A DNA stretch of 64,000 nucleotides from Sarcomyxa edulis (lineage: Eukaryota > Basidiomycota > Agaricomycetes > Agaricales > Mycenaceae): positions 248,001 to 312,000 of the forward strand of contig QUOL01000018.1 of the NCBI GenBank assembly GCA_009761415.1, written 5' to 3'. Of the stretch, positions 10,543 to 24,939 are shown one piece after another. Numbering within the stretch: the stretch's first letter is position 1; the number at the start of each line of letters is the position of its first letter. A model generated the notes under the pieces. It was given only the letters and a program-made list of their open reading frames with translations. It was not told where the DNA came from and searched no databases. A program made the position numbers and the translations under genes.

Positions 10543-13063
10543 ATGCCTTACCTCTTAGATCTGCGACTTAACTGGCAACAACTACTCAGTTCTATCGCTG
10601 GGACGCTCGTGCTGTATGGCGTGTATCAAATCATCAGGCTCGTATACGCCAGCTGGACGAACCCTTTACGCGATCTACCCGGACCGAAGAACGCGAGCTG
10701 GTTCTACGGAAATCTAAAGGATATCTGGCAAGCAGTATGTCGGAGCCTACATGCTCTGGCGTGCATCACTGATCTGATCGTGTAGGATAACTCTGTTCTT
10801 CACGAGAAATGGGTAGCAGACTACGGATTAACGATGAAGTACAGGGGCCTTCTGAGTGTGAGTCTTTGTTGTCTTTCGTTCTGGCTCGCATCATGATGTT
10901 GATCTCGAATTCATATAGTCCACTCGGTTGTTCACTATGGATACCAAAGCTATAAACCATATCCTTATGAACTCGAACGACTACCAGAAGTCCAAGGCTT
11001 CAAGATCTGGTTTGGGCAGGATTGTCGGTCCGGGTATGTCATTTGAGAACATGGGCGTTAGAGTATCGAACTGACAATTAGAGTATAGGTGTTCTTGTTG
11101 TAGAAGGTATGATTTGCTCCTGTCAAATAGGCGATTAAACTTAAGAATTATGATCAGGTGAAGAACACAAATTGCAGGTACGCTTTTGATTTTCGATACT
11201 ATCGCAAATTTAATTGAAACTCCTCTCCTTACCAGCGAAAGATAATGGTAATGCTATACTCAAACTCTCTTGCTCTCGTCGTTTACCTGTCTCGCCTTGT
11301 AGAATCCAGCTTTTGGTCCCGCGCAAGTCCGAGAGTTGACCGAAATATTCCTCGACAAAGCCATACAAGTAAATACATGATGCTCCTCTCATATATGGAC
11401 ATCATTACTCATGCGTCTGTCTGCACAGCTCCGAGACGTCTGGGCGTCCGAAAGCGCCAAAGAAAATGGCACCGGCCATATCGAAGTATTATCCTGGCTA
11501 GGCCGGATGACTCTAGACGTCATTGGTCTTGCAGGTATGCATCTAGATATACTCGATGTGTAAAACATCACATCTGACTGACCACTCGCAGGCTTCAATT
11601 ATAAATTCGACTCATTGAACACCGAAGGTCCACAAAACGAACTTAGTCAAGCGTTTTCGGCAGTTTTCCATGCTGGTACTAATATCAGCGTCCTTCCTAT
11701 ACTCCAAAATTGGTTCCCTATCTTGCGATACCTGGTGAGTTTCTCTGTATTCTATGCTTGATCGCCAAAGAAATAACACTTCATGCTTCGCAGCCCACCG
11801 CACGAAACAAGAAAATCATGGAGTCACACAAGACTATGTCCAGAATCGGTAATCAGCTTCTCCGCGAAAGCAAAGCCTCCATTATCGGCACGGGATCTAA
11901 GCCTATGGAGAAGAGCAAGGTACAAGGGCGTGACCTGCTCACGCTTTTGGTCAAGTCGAACATGACGACGACGGATAGTCAGCGTCTGAGTGACGAAGAT
12001 GTCTTGGCTCGTACGTGTTTTAACCGTGTTGATTATTTCTTCTCTGTTGCATATTTACGCCACACATAATGACAGAGGTACCGACGTTCCTAGTCGCGGG
12101 CCACGAAACGACGAGGTATCTCTCCTTCTGCTCACAATTACAATAACGAGCTAACACTCTTTCGTTGTACAGCACGGCTACAACATGGGCTCTATTTGTC
12201 TTGACTCAAAACCCAGAAGTCCAAACAAAACTGCGGAACGAACTACTTGCTTTCCCTTCGGATAGACCCACCATGGACGACTTGAACAGCTTTCCTTACC
12301 TTGACTTTGTGGTTCGCGAAACCCTGCGCCTACACACACCTGTCCCGATGACGTCGCGGATAGCGATGAAAGATGACATAGTTCCCTTGAAGATGCCGTT
12401 CGTTGATAAGAAGGGTGTTACTCAACACAGTATCAGGTCGGTCAATCAGTTCGAAACTTTTTTTGGTAATCTGATATCGATGTAATCTTTCCTTCCACAG
12501 GATCAATAAAGGCCAAGAAATGGTGATCCCTATTCTTGCCCTAAATCGTTCTAAATCCCTTTGGGGAGAAGATGCTATGGATTTCAAGTACGTTCACAAT
12601 AATTCGATATACTATATACATCTGTTGAAATCGTTTGATTGTTGTAGACCAGAACGATGGGAATCAGTACCAGAAACTGTCACGTCCATCCCAGGTGTCT
12701 GGGGCTCCATTCTTACGTTCCTTGGAGGGTGAGCGATCTGATCCTACCGTGCCACTCTTTTACAGCTTACTTATCCTCTGTTGACGTAGGCCTCGCTCAT
12801 GCATCGGCTATCGATTTTCCCTCGTCGAGTAAGTCACTACCTCTCAACATCGGTGTTTTTGTTTCGAATCTGAGATCGTTTCATTTCATTTCAGGATGAA
12901 AGCACTGCTGTTCACTCTCGTGCGTGCCTTTGAGTTCGAGCTTGACGCGGACCCGAAGAATATCGTCAAGAAGACATTTATCGTTCAACGACCCGTGCTT
13001 TTAACGGATCCTGAGGGTGGGAATCAGATGCCCTTAGTGGTTAGACCTTATCGAGGTTCATGA
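10543..13063 (+). CDS. cytochrome P450 monooxygenase
   Basis: The protein opens with an N-terminal membrane anchor ([21 protein letters not shown]) and a proline-rich hinge ([12 protein letters not shown]), so it should sit in the ER membrane facing the cytosol. The I-helix oxygen-binding motif AGHETTS is at about 12097-12180, split by an intron. The ExxR motif is ETLR near 12320. PERW follows near 12650. The haem-binding loop FLGGPRSCIG, with its axial Cys, is split by an intron at about 12729-12789. The end is VVRPYRGS with TGA at 13061. More than ten introns must be removed, many about 50-60 bp long, and all main motifs stay in frame. Electrons would come from cytochrome P450 reductase. 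The substrate is unknown and no pathway partners are adjacent. The CYP family number is not assigned. Confidence 0.93.
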
Positions 13064-13936
13064 GGAATTTGAGAATGTTGTAACAATTGTAAGATGATCC
13101 GTCTGTCTGTCGGATGTGGGAAGTTGACCGCGTGACTCATTCGTCTAAGTACAGTATTAAGAAGGCTAGCGTCAGGACGATGAGAGGGCAAAGTGAGTGA
13201 CTCTATTCCCTATAACTCGATGTGCGTCTCAATGAGGGTAAACTCCAACCTGCGAAGGGTGAATTTGTCTGTTTACCCGGGCAGATGAAGGGTGAAAAAA
13301 GAGCCACAATCAGCAACAAATTGGAGGGTGAAAGTGGGGGGTTTTTTTGCCCTGTATGTATTTTCACCGTTCTTGAGTTCTTTCCACCGACTGCAGGATG
13401 ATGATGATAACGCTGAATTCAGCAGTTGTATCCCGCAACACGGCAACCGTAAGGGACGTAGAGGCAGGACTTGTATGATTTTTCCATTTGGTGGTGCAAT
13501 GATATTTGTCGACAGTTCAGCTGATGTTGAACGTTGAACTCCGAGTCCGACGCTTCCGCCTTCCTCGTCGACCGTCGACGTCGTTTATCTTGCATCATCC
13601 GCCCGCTAACCGACGTCATCGTTCGCGCGCGAATCGTGTATTGCTCACGCATCAACATGTCAACCTTCGCGATGAAGGTAAGTAGTGGCCGTTCTGGGTG
13701 AATAAGTCATCGAGACAAAACGTCAACAACACGTGCACATTTCTCGTCAACTTGCTCACTCAGAATACTCGGGATTTGTCTTGACTCTTCTATGCTATCT
13801 TGCGCAGTCAATCACAAGACTTCAATGGACAAGAAATCTTGTACGTTTGCTACGCTGAGTTCTCGACTATAGTATTTCTGAAACTATATCACATTGTCTA
13901 TCTCGAGATGTATAGCAAGCAGATGTCATGCAATCA
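13064..13936. other. intergenic gap between convergent genes
   Basis: About 870 bp lies between the P450 and the deaminase-like gene. Short open frames (13292-13537 plus, 13419-13658 minus) show no motif. I see no gene, repeat or RNA. Confidence 0.5.
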
Positions 13937-15398
13937 CTAAGAGGAGGAAAAGGTGGACGAGGACTGGTATTGAAGTCGCTCGACACAGCGTGTGATATGA
14001 CCCTTGAGACACCGAAGTGTCATCATTTCCATCGCATGCTCATCGAGGCCAGAAAATCCACCTCTATTATCCAATGGTTCTAGCAAAGGCGCGGCCCATG
14101 GAAAACAGATGACTGAGGGTCTATCGTCGTCATGCTGATAACTAACTTTGGGGGGACTCAACATCAGATCTTTGGAGAAAGAATCCAGGTAGTACTGGCA
14201 GCCACGGCAAGGCACCTTCGACGTGCCAACGTAAGGAAACGTCGTCGGGATAGGTTGGGTTCTGTGGTACGCAATGAGCCTGCACTCCGGATGTACATCC
14301 ACCATTCCCGGGTCGATTCTGCTGCGGTCTGCGCTGATAGACTTCTGAGCACCGGTTGTTTTTGTCATGCGGATCACTTTTCCCGATAGGATATGATGGA
14401 TGCGTGCCCAGTCTCTCTCGGGGACCCCCAAACGTTGCATGAAAGGGAGAAAGATGTCCAATCGAGTGTCGATCATAATACGACGCCGTTCAGGTGGAAC
14501 AGCCCGGATTTCGCAACGACTATCGAGCAAAGCCGCGAGACGGTCAAAAGTAGCGACGCCCATGAGAGTCAAACAATCGTGACGAATAAAGCAAATTTTC
14601 CGAAGATAGTGTTCCAGAGAAAACGCAGATTTGACTGCAGTCACAGTGAGTATAGCGGTAAGAACAGAAGCGCACACACATACCTCGGCTATCGATTCTC
14701 TGCAAGACATTCGGAGATGCCAATGGATTCCAGTCTGTGTACAAAGCTCCGATGCGTTGTTGAAACCAAAGCATCTCCGTGTCAGAGACTGAACCTTGCA
14801 AGGGCAATCTATTTCGTATAGTACGGAAATCATCTATGAGCTTATGCACGCGAGCGAAGTGGACGTCCATATCGGGATAGCTTCCTGCTACAGGTAAGAG
14901 GGAAGCGTATTCGTCGACGATAGTATTAATGTGCTTCGAAATACGGCGTCGCAGCTTCACGAAGGAGGATCTGTAGAGAAACATCTCGAAATCGCGTATC
15001 AATCGCTGATCGAACTTGGTCTTGCCTCTGTGTTCAGAGGGGCCGGTGGACAACTTTACAGATTCTCGAATTCGGCGGATGTAGTCAATGATATGGCGCA
15101 AGTGGTCAACTACGCGGCTCAAAGAGCCACCTACTTGCGCGACATACAGGGTGACATCCGCGTTGGTAGTGGTGAGAGATATAGACACACTCTGGTGTTG
15201 AGCTTCCTGCACGCAACATTCCGCGAAGGCGTCCAATACCCTCGCGATTGCTCTGTCGCCACGGCCCCCCAAATACGATACTTTGGCTGGTCCCATATAC
15301 GAGTCTGATTCATCGGGATCTCGTTCGAATTGGTCTGCGTAGAGGCAGGCAATCCAGAACTCGGGATAGTAGGGAGCCAAACTTTGCGAGGAAGCCAT
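13937..15398 (-). CDS. OTT_1508-like deaminase-fold protein
   Basis: The two exons (15398-14684, 14634-13937) are joined by a 49 bp intron (GTATGT...TGCAG) to give 470 residues, and the sum is an exact multiple of three. The C-terminal half contains DVHPECRLIAYHRT and, about 30 residues on, SKVPCRGCQYYLDSF. The HPE and PCxxC pair matches the zinc-binding H-x-E / P-C-x-x-C of the cytidine deaminase fold, and the TFPYVGTSKVPC context is that of the fungal OTT_1508-type deaminase-like family. The N-terminal half is helical without a known motif. Such proteins are expanded in basidiomycetes and their substrates are unknown, so base deamination is possible but not shown. A long open frame on the opposite strand (14393-14821) is an antisense shadow. 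The gene is divergent from the F-box gene to its right. Confidence 0.78.
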
Positions 15399-15906
15399 GG
15401 GCTAAGAGAGGGCCTAGAAGTTTGGGTTAAAGGGTAAGTAGACTGTAAGCAGGTTGTGAAGGGGAATTGGGGTGAACTTGGAAGTTGGAAGTGATCTAGA
15501 GAATTAAGTCTGTTGGCGACGGGAGGTATTTAGAAAGTCCTGGCCTACCACAACCACGTTGACCAATTCAGAGCCAGCACCGCCGCCAATTGGTCCGCTA
15601 CTCTTGTTCGACTTGTAGCTGGACCAAATGGTAGCGTTCACCAAAGCAACCCCAAAGGTTCAGAAACAAAAGGAGAGCACGCGCACGTGCTGTGACGCGT
15701 GACTCAACAAAACTCGTTCCGATCCGATCAATCGATGAATCTTCTCCGAGTCCAACTTGCTAAGTCTTGCAGCTTGCTTCTCCTCAACTTCAAAAACCAT
15801 TCGAGAGTTTTGCTTTTCAGCTCCTGTCATCTCAGCGGTGAGTGAATAGAAATCAGACTATCTTCGATCTAACCAGTCATACCCGCGGCTATTGCTCGTA
15901 GCATCA
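15399..15906. promoter_or_regulatory. divergent upstream region, deaminase / F-box gene
   Basis: About 500 bp separates the two start codons. A CGCGCACGTGCTGTGACGCG stretch near 15679-15698 contains a CACGTG-like E-box core (GCACGTGC). No clear TATA box is seen. Confidence 0.4.
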
Positions 15907-17436
15907 ATGTTTCCCGCGCTTGACGAAACCACTGCATATCAAGCCCTACTCTCTAGAAAAGAACACAATTCCCGGATCCCCATCTCTCAAATACCGCCAG
16001 AAATTCTAACCCAAATATTTCTTACCAACGTCAAGCTTGGTAGCTCCCGGGCGTGGACATCTTATTGGACACTCAATTCGTGCACTCAAGTGTGTAGCTA
16101 TTGGCGCCAGGTAGCTTTGAGCTTCCCGGCTCTCTGGAGTCATATCATGATTACCTCGCACTACCCGAATAAGTCATTTCTGCGACGATTACTTGCCCGC
16201 TCAAGATCTTCTCCTCTGTATGTAAACATCGACATACGCGACCGGTATGACCGCGAGATTGGAGCCGCGAACTTTTCATCCGTATTGGAACATATACACC
16301 GAATGCGTGTCCTCGATATCTCTATCAGTAGCTCCTGTCATATGCTATCTGAGAGTATCAAAATTTTGGGCCCCGTGCCTTGGCTAGAGGAGTTATCCAT
16401 CTCGATTTTCGTTGATGATACGCGACGTTGGGGCTTTCCAGTCAACAGAAGCCATCCCGACATTCACCCTTTCGTGCCATCCCTGTGGAAATCGCTCATG
16501 TTTTTCACCACACTCACTCACCTCAAGATCGCACATCCGGTCGGCGCGTCTGCCCCGTCTGCTTCTGGAATTCTGACAGTGCTATGCAATCTATCTCAGC
16601 TGCAGGAGCTCCGGCTTCAGGACTTCATTCCCGCATTTCCGGACGTACCCAATCAGGTTGTCCACCTGCCTCACCTATCCTACCTTTCACTCATAGGCGA
16701 CCTGTCTCACTGTACGAATTTAATGAAACATATTGTGTACCCGACATCTGTCGTCTTCTCTTTTTCGTTCTCACTCACCTTCGCTGCAGACATTGCTACT
16801 TCCCTAGCTGTCATTAGGAGTAAACAGGGTGTCGCAGAGGAGGGCGATGACGGATTGACGGATGCTTACTTCTACATTGGCTGCGACAATCTTCGTTGGA
16901 GTATTGGCACCGAGGACAAAACTATCAATGATTTAAATATATGCTGGGAAAACAACGCTATCGTTACCTCTGATCTTCCCGTCTCCGTATTGAGGTCACT
17001 ACGACATGGGACGATTTGTCGTCTGGGGGCTGGGGGGGATGGGTACGATATATCAATACGCGCATGGGAGATGATATTGTGTGAGTTGCAGGAGGTGCGG
17101 GAATTGGTTATCACAAGACGATTTGTTGGAGTCATCAGGACCCTTCTCTATCAGGATCGTCAATCCGAAGTTCGGGTCCTCGTGCCAGCTCTCGAGACAA
17201 TCAAATGCACCTTCATCGATCTTGCTCCGGGGCCTGGCCGAACAACCTTTAACGCTCTCCGCTCATTCCTGAAGAGTCGGTATGATGCTGGGATTGGAAT
17301 TCAAACCGTCGTGCTCGATCATTGTTATGCTCAAGAGCGCCAGGTCGATATCTTGCGCGGCCTAGTTTCCGAAGTGATCTTCACACCACAAGGAAGTTGG
17401 CTGTTTCCCTCGATAGAGTGTATTCAGTGGAGATAA
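15907..17436 (+). CDS. F-box protein (copy 1)
   Basis: A single exon of 509 residues. The F-box is at residues about 23-75: ISQIPPEILTQIFLTNV, then SCTQVCSYWRQVALSFPALW. The rest is leucine-rich (for example LPHLSYLSLIGDL) with irregular repeats like those of basidiomycete F-box/LRR proteins. Such proteins are substrate receptors for SCF ubiquitin ligases through Skp1; the target is unknown. The open frame extends upstream to a TTG at 15892, but the first ATG is at 15907 and I use that. It is clearly related to the F-box gene at 50142 (same QVCSYWRQVA core and overall plan). The C-terminal half of both ends with a DAGxGxxxV motif (YDAGIGIQTV here, SDAGYGVESV there). Confidence 0.88.
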   Translation: MFPALDETTAYQALLSRKEHNSRIPISQIPPEILTQIFLTNVKLGSSRAWTSYWTLNSCTQVCSYWRQVALSFPALWSHIMITSHYPNKSFLRRLLARSRSSPLYVNIDIRDRYDREIGAANFSSVLEHIHRMRVLDISISSSCHMLSESIKILGPVPWLEELSISIFVDDTRRWGFPVNRSHPDIHPFVPSLWKSLMFFTTLTHLKIAHPVGASAPSASGILTVLCNLSQLQELRLQDFIPAFPDVPNQVVHLPHLSYLSLIGDLSHCTNLMKHIVYPTSVVFSFSFSLTFAADIATSLAVIRSKQGVAEEGDDGLTDAYFYIGCDNLRWSIGTEDKTINDLNICWENNAIVTSDLPVSVLRSLRHGTICRLGAGGDGYDISIRAWEMILCELQEVRELVITRRFVGVIRTLLYQDRQSEVRVLVPALETIKCTFIDLAPGPGRTTFNALRSFLKSRYDAGIGIQTVVLDHCYAQERQVDILRGLVSEVIFTPQGSWLFPSIECIQWR

Positions 17437-17865
17437 TGTACTCATCCTCGGATTAAATCCTTCTTAAGTTGATGACTGGATCCTGCTAGTCATCGAGTGG
17501 TCTCGGCATCAAATTACAGGTGCGGTGACTTCAAAGTCGGAAGCACAAAAACCCTGGACGAACCCCCCTCGAACGTCAGCGAGACTGCTCTATAACGGAT
17601 GGGAATGAGACTCGCCTTTCCCCAGTGGGTTTTAACCATCGACAAAAGTCAACATGCCATTGTTTTTTCTTCAGTTGGATTAATGAGTGATACTTGAAGA
17701 AAATCGGACGAGCCTTCACCCTTATTTTCGAGGAGAGAATCCCATACAATTTCTTCAGAACCTCGAGTGGTCTCATTGTGTACAATCCTAGTGCACAGAC
17801 TCCATGCAATTTCAAAATGCTGCCAACGAAAGCTGGTGGAACTCCTTCCAACATCGTCGGTAGGA
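17437..17865. other. intergenic gap between convergent genes
   Basis: About 430 bp between the F-box gene and the seven-helix gene. I see no supported feature. Confidence 0.5.
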
Positions 17866-19143
17866 TTAGACGTTCAGCTCACTCGCCCCAGATTCGTTCT
17901 CCGTCGTCAAAGTAGTTCCAAGTTTAGGATACCCAGGAGTGACGCTCATAGTAGACGGTTCAGTGGCTGGACCACTGGCAGTAGACATAGGGTTGAATTG
18001 AATCGATGCTCCTGACTCAGACGTGGTCCATGAGCCTTCCGGTCGCGCAAGCCCAAACGACACTCTAGTGACTATCAATGTCGGTGCAATACCCTAGAAA
18101 ATCGGTGAACAAATGGTTCGAAAGCAAAAAGAAAAATGGTGGCAGACCCACTGTAATCTGTGCCAGCATAGCTTCGGGATACGTGCGGTTGAAATCGTTT
18201 CGGGCATATAAGATGAGGAAGATAATGGATGTCGCAGAATAGAGCGTAGCCGACTCAACGACAATCTCAATGATACGTCGGTAGCTCGATAGCCCAGGAA
18301 TTGTTTCATTCCTGCGAGTGACGACGGAGATGCGAAAGACGATCAGCAATGTGGATAGTAAAGTCGTAAATACGGAAAGGGAGAAATAAGGCGTGGACCA
18401 GTTAACGAGAAGATGGCTGGCAACGTTGAAAGTCGACGGCTTGGCTTGCTGTATCAATTCCCCAATGCCAAAGGCTGCAGCAGATATAAATAAGTACATT
18501 TGGATCAACATAAGAATAAGAGGTCTGATGATCACCTATCTCAGTAATCAAAGACAGCATCGGGACTAGCATGATTCTCCAATTACGATTCCATATGACC
18601 CAGCACCTCCATATCTGTCAAGCGTCTGTGTTAATCGGAAGGCGGAAGACAGGATCATGATTCGACCATAACGCGACTCACCACTATGCAATCGGCCACC
18701 AGAGTATTTGCGATGAATACTGTGTCTCCCAAAAGGGCGGGCCATGATGGGGGGAAAAGGAGATAGTCGAGTATTGTGTCTTCTGTCTGGCCATGGAAGA
18801 CATAAGCGTGTCTGATTATATTCCAGCGATTACCGATGTGTATTGTTGACAGTGTATACATCAAAATGATAGCGCCAGTCATCGAGTAATTGCTTTTTTG
18901 TCCTCGCACCACTAGAAGTCACAGTCAGAGGGAAACATATCCACCGCAATAAAAAAGGACGCACAGACAGCATAGATCGTCAATGAGATCACAACGGTGA
19001 AAATTCCTGAAAAACGAATCCATTTAGGATTGAAGCCAAGAATAAGTAGCCTTACCATGCATGAAAGCCTCTACAAGGGTGGTCTGTAAGTAGACGTCTC
19101 GGATAGTAACAGAGAGTTCGGCGAATGCAGTGGTAGTAGACAT
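17866..19143 (-). CDS. seven-helix membrane protein, basidiomycete family
   Basis: Five or six exons with short introns. The start MSTTTAFAELSV is followed by helix 1 (EAFMHGIFTVVISLTIYAVC). Next come MTGAIILMYTLSTIHIGNRW, then LLGDTVFIANTLVADCIVIW leading into RCWVIWNRNWRIMLVP, then LILMLIQMYLFISAAAFGIG, TPYFSLSVFTTLLSTLLIVF and ESATLYSATSIIFLILYARN. After the spans the block ITGIAPTLIVTRVSFGLARP marks the start of a cytosolic Ser/Thr-rich tail ending at 17866. The WRCWVIWNRNWRIM and GIAPTLIVTRVSFG motifs recur in a large Agaricomycete family of uncharacterised membrane proteins. No ligand or partner is known. The donor near 18152 is read as GTGGGT so that the family motif is kept. Confidence 0.8.
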
Positions 19144-19647
19144 GGCGAAAAGATACAATTCGGGGTGAGTTGTCAATGGGGTATGTCGCCTGGTGTGAAT
19201 ATCCGAGGACTCCTGGACGTCCCTGCTATATAGCGATGACCGGCACGCGTCGCAGTGTCGAGGACGTGCCATGCTCTGATGGTTGGGAAGGAGTTGGTAA
19301 GATCACGGATGCAACTCACTGCTTCGAAGTTCGCTGACGGAAGGACTGCTAAGTAGATCAGCCAATTGTAAACTCGGGATACATAGTGCTTAGATTGATG
19401 TCCACGTGCTGTAGTTCAATCCTCCAGATTATCAAGCGATAGTTCGATGTCATCAGTTCCAAAATTTGACTTGCCTCAGCCTTTTATCACAATTAGCGAT
19501 CTTCTTCGCTGATGGTGCGACTCAAGGAAGCCATTGAATAGTAGTCGAAACTTGAGTTGATGCAGCAATTTGATAGATTCGAAGGCAAAACATGGTCAAC
19601 ACATCAGAGATAGATGATCACCCCTCGCGGAAGGCTATACACATATT
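19144..19647. other. intergenic region
   Basis: Upstream flank of the seven-helix gene and 3' flank of the carboxypeptidase. No supported feature. Confidence 0.45.
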
Positions 19648-21752
19648 TTATGAGAAAAACGGGCGATTCTCGATCCATTGTTCAATAATCTTCTTGACCA
19701 AGGCAGGTTGATCATGAACAGTCTACAAAAACAAACATTCTGTTCATCAACATCGTCAACGACCCAAGAGAAACGCGGAACGAACGTACAAAATGTCCAG
19801 CTTCGTGTATCAAAACAAACGTCATATTTCCAGCACCCTTCCCCACTGTGCGGACAGTTGCGATATCACTCGTAGGCCATGGTACGTCCTCCGCGGCCAA
19901 GAATTCGTCTTGGAAGGGCGTACGAAGCAGCTTCAGCTGAGATATCATCGCTTTTGAGCTATCATATCGTTAATGAACGAGACTTGAGATGCTTACGAAA
20001 GATAATGTCCCCGGCCACGGACAGTTGGCATCCTGGGCTCCGATATAATCTAGTGAAAGGTCGATTATCAGAAAGTGATAGGCCAAATTTTAAACGCACA
20101 AGTACTCACGAAGCACCCTAATTCCATCCGTTAATAACGGTTCATATAACAGATGATGAGGCATGAAGCTAAAGTTCAAGTCAGTGATGTTCGTAGAAGG
20201 AAGTAAGGACGGAATACATGTCTCCGTTGGCAGTAAATTCAGCGTTCACATCCATGTTCAGAGCTGTGAAGTTGAGGAAAGACGGCATTCCCAAGGCTGC
20301 TTTGGTGTCCGGACTACCGATGTACTTCTCCATGTAGGTAAATTGTGGGTGGCATACCCGTACGTCGTCAGAGTCACACTGGGGTTTATTGTCTTGAGGA
20401 ATGGAAAACAACGAAACGAAATTGTGAGGTCGTGGTGCATACCTTCCGCCGAATGTCCTCTGTTACGGTACCATGCATGTCTCCCAAGGCAAGCTGCCAA
20501 CAAGCATGGGAAGCAGCTGTACGAGTTTGGACATTACTGTTTTGAAACGCGAGTTCGATGAGCTCCAAGCACGACGGGAGCTTCGTGTACAGTTCGTGGC
20601 ATGTAGTCGAGTTGTAGACGTTCGTATTGTAGCACATGTACTGGAGGAGCCAACCAAAGTGTGACGCCGGATTCTGGAACATAAATCGTCGATTATACTC
20701 ATACTCGTCGGGGGATGTCTGTACTGCATAACTCACGGAAAGAGGGTTGCTGACCATCAGCGAGTCGAGATTGATGTGTACCGGAGAGTGGTGATGCTTA
20801 AACTCTCCGTTCGCTATGGCTTTGTTCTTTTGATGAATCACAGTGGCGATGTTGGGAAGGTATATTCCACCGTAGGACCCGCCAGCGACAACAAACTTAT
20901 TCCTGTCATGGAATTTAGGGCGCAGAAGGAGACAAAAGCATCGGACTTACTTGACAAGGTGAGGGTACAAGAAGAAAAACTTTTGCAAAAAGTCGTATAC
21001 ATCATGTGCTGCAGACAGACTGTTGTTGACCCTCGTTCCGTAGGAATAACCGACGCCGATGGGCTATGAAGTGCAGACAGCTGGGCAATTCGCAAGGGTA
21101 GCGATTGAAAGGATATATCTCTTACGTGGTCGAGAACAACTAGATTGTAATGCTCTGTCCACCTATTAGCATGGGGAACTAGACCTTCAGAAGTCACGAT
21201 ACACGGTCCTTGGCCATATAGCAGATTCATGAAGCCAGTCGTTCCAGGACCACCGCCCATCGTAAGTCTGAGCATTCAATGTCATTGTCCAGAGAAAGCA
21301 GATGGTTCAGTAGTGACACTGACATGACGGGTGCGTCTGTAGGATTTTGTTCCGCCTCGAAGTACCTCATCCATTATTTATACTTTTGAGATGACCCTCG
21401 AGAAATGACGAGGGAGCGCAACGTACCAAAAGAACGAGCGCTTGGGACGAGATTCTGTATCTCCGCGTAATCCAATGTGCCCAGCATGCGATACACCCGA
21501 ACCATTGATGCCAGGGCAGAGTCCATCTGTTATCGTGGTGATATTTCTGTAAAACGCGTCCGCATCTTCATGTGTGTAGATTACAGCCGTAGGGTACAAG
21601 GCTACGGTCAACGCAGTCACCAGAAGCGAGATAACAGCACCGGCCCATAGAACGGCACGCCGAGACGGAGTCTGTTGCTGAATATGTGTCTCTACAGAAG
21701 AAACACAGAGAGCCGTTTCCCAGTCGTCGGTAGTCTTTTCGATATCGCCCAT
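19648..21752 (-). CDS. membrane-anchored serine carboxypeptidase (S10)
   Basis: A peptidase family S10 protein that would remove C-terminal residues in the vacuole or outside the cell. A cytosolic N-terminus (MGDIEKTTDDWETA) is followed by a signal-anchor helix (SRRAVLWAGAVISLLVTALT). The catalytic domain shows MLRLTMGGGPGTTGFMNLLY (oxyanion region), EHYNLVVLDHPIGVGYSYG, the nucleophile GGSYGG, the catalytic Asp in RYIGAQDANCPW and the catalytic His in LIHEAGHFTVHDQP. The end is QWIENRPFFS with TAA at 19648. All three catalytic residues are present. The single membrane anchor is less usual than a cleaved signal peptide. An in-frame upstream ATG at 21851 would add 33 residues; I chose 21752 but the choice is open. 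About nine introns are inferred. Divergent from SelO. Confidence 0.85.
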
Positions 21753-22054
21753 GGTGTAATCCAGCCTATAAGTTGATGATAAGGCAGTGGGGGGACGCAT
21801 GAATCTAGACTCGATATCGTTGTATTCCACCGTTAGGCTAGGCAAGCTCATACAGTAGGTTCAAACGACGCCCGTCCGATGCGAGGGAGCGAGTCGTGGA
21901 GAACCGGCAAATGCCGATACTGTAATTAGCCAACTCCTCCGCCGGCTTCGCCATTTCCTCACAGCTCTTCACACTTGCTTCAGTAATCAATAACGACGAA
22001 CCCTTCTTACTTCCAGTGAGCCTATGAATGAACATCACCAAGAATCTTTGTAAA
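21753..22054. promoter_or_regulatory. divergent promoter region, carboxypeptidase / SelO
   Basis: About 300 bp separates the chosen starts. It contains upstream ATGs on both strands (21851 minus, 22028 plus) that could be alternative starts or short upstream frames. Confidence 0.4.
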
Positions 22055-24652
<2,598 letters not shown>

Positions 24653-24939
24653 AGGATTCTTGATCCCGTGGAAGTGGTTCTGATGAACTAAGTATGTATT
24701 AGGCATTCGCTTCTCTCGGCCGTCCACATAGTTAAGCCCAATATTGTCGAGCAGTCGGAGTCGATGGGAAAGGACTAGGGGGATTTGACCCACGTGATCT
24801 TGACGCTCATTCTGGACTTGTGTGACATCACTCTCACCCAGAACCAGAACCGTATAAGAAGGAACCAAAGCTAAACAACCGCGTTTCTTCCCGAACCAAC
24901 ACCTCTAAAGCAAAAGCAAAACAGTCTTATCGGTAAAGC

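Noticed and set aside
14393..14821. 142-residue open frame antisense to the deaminase-like gene
   Set aside because: It mirrors the coding exon on the other strand and has no motif of its own.
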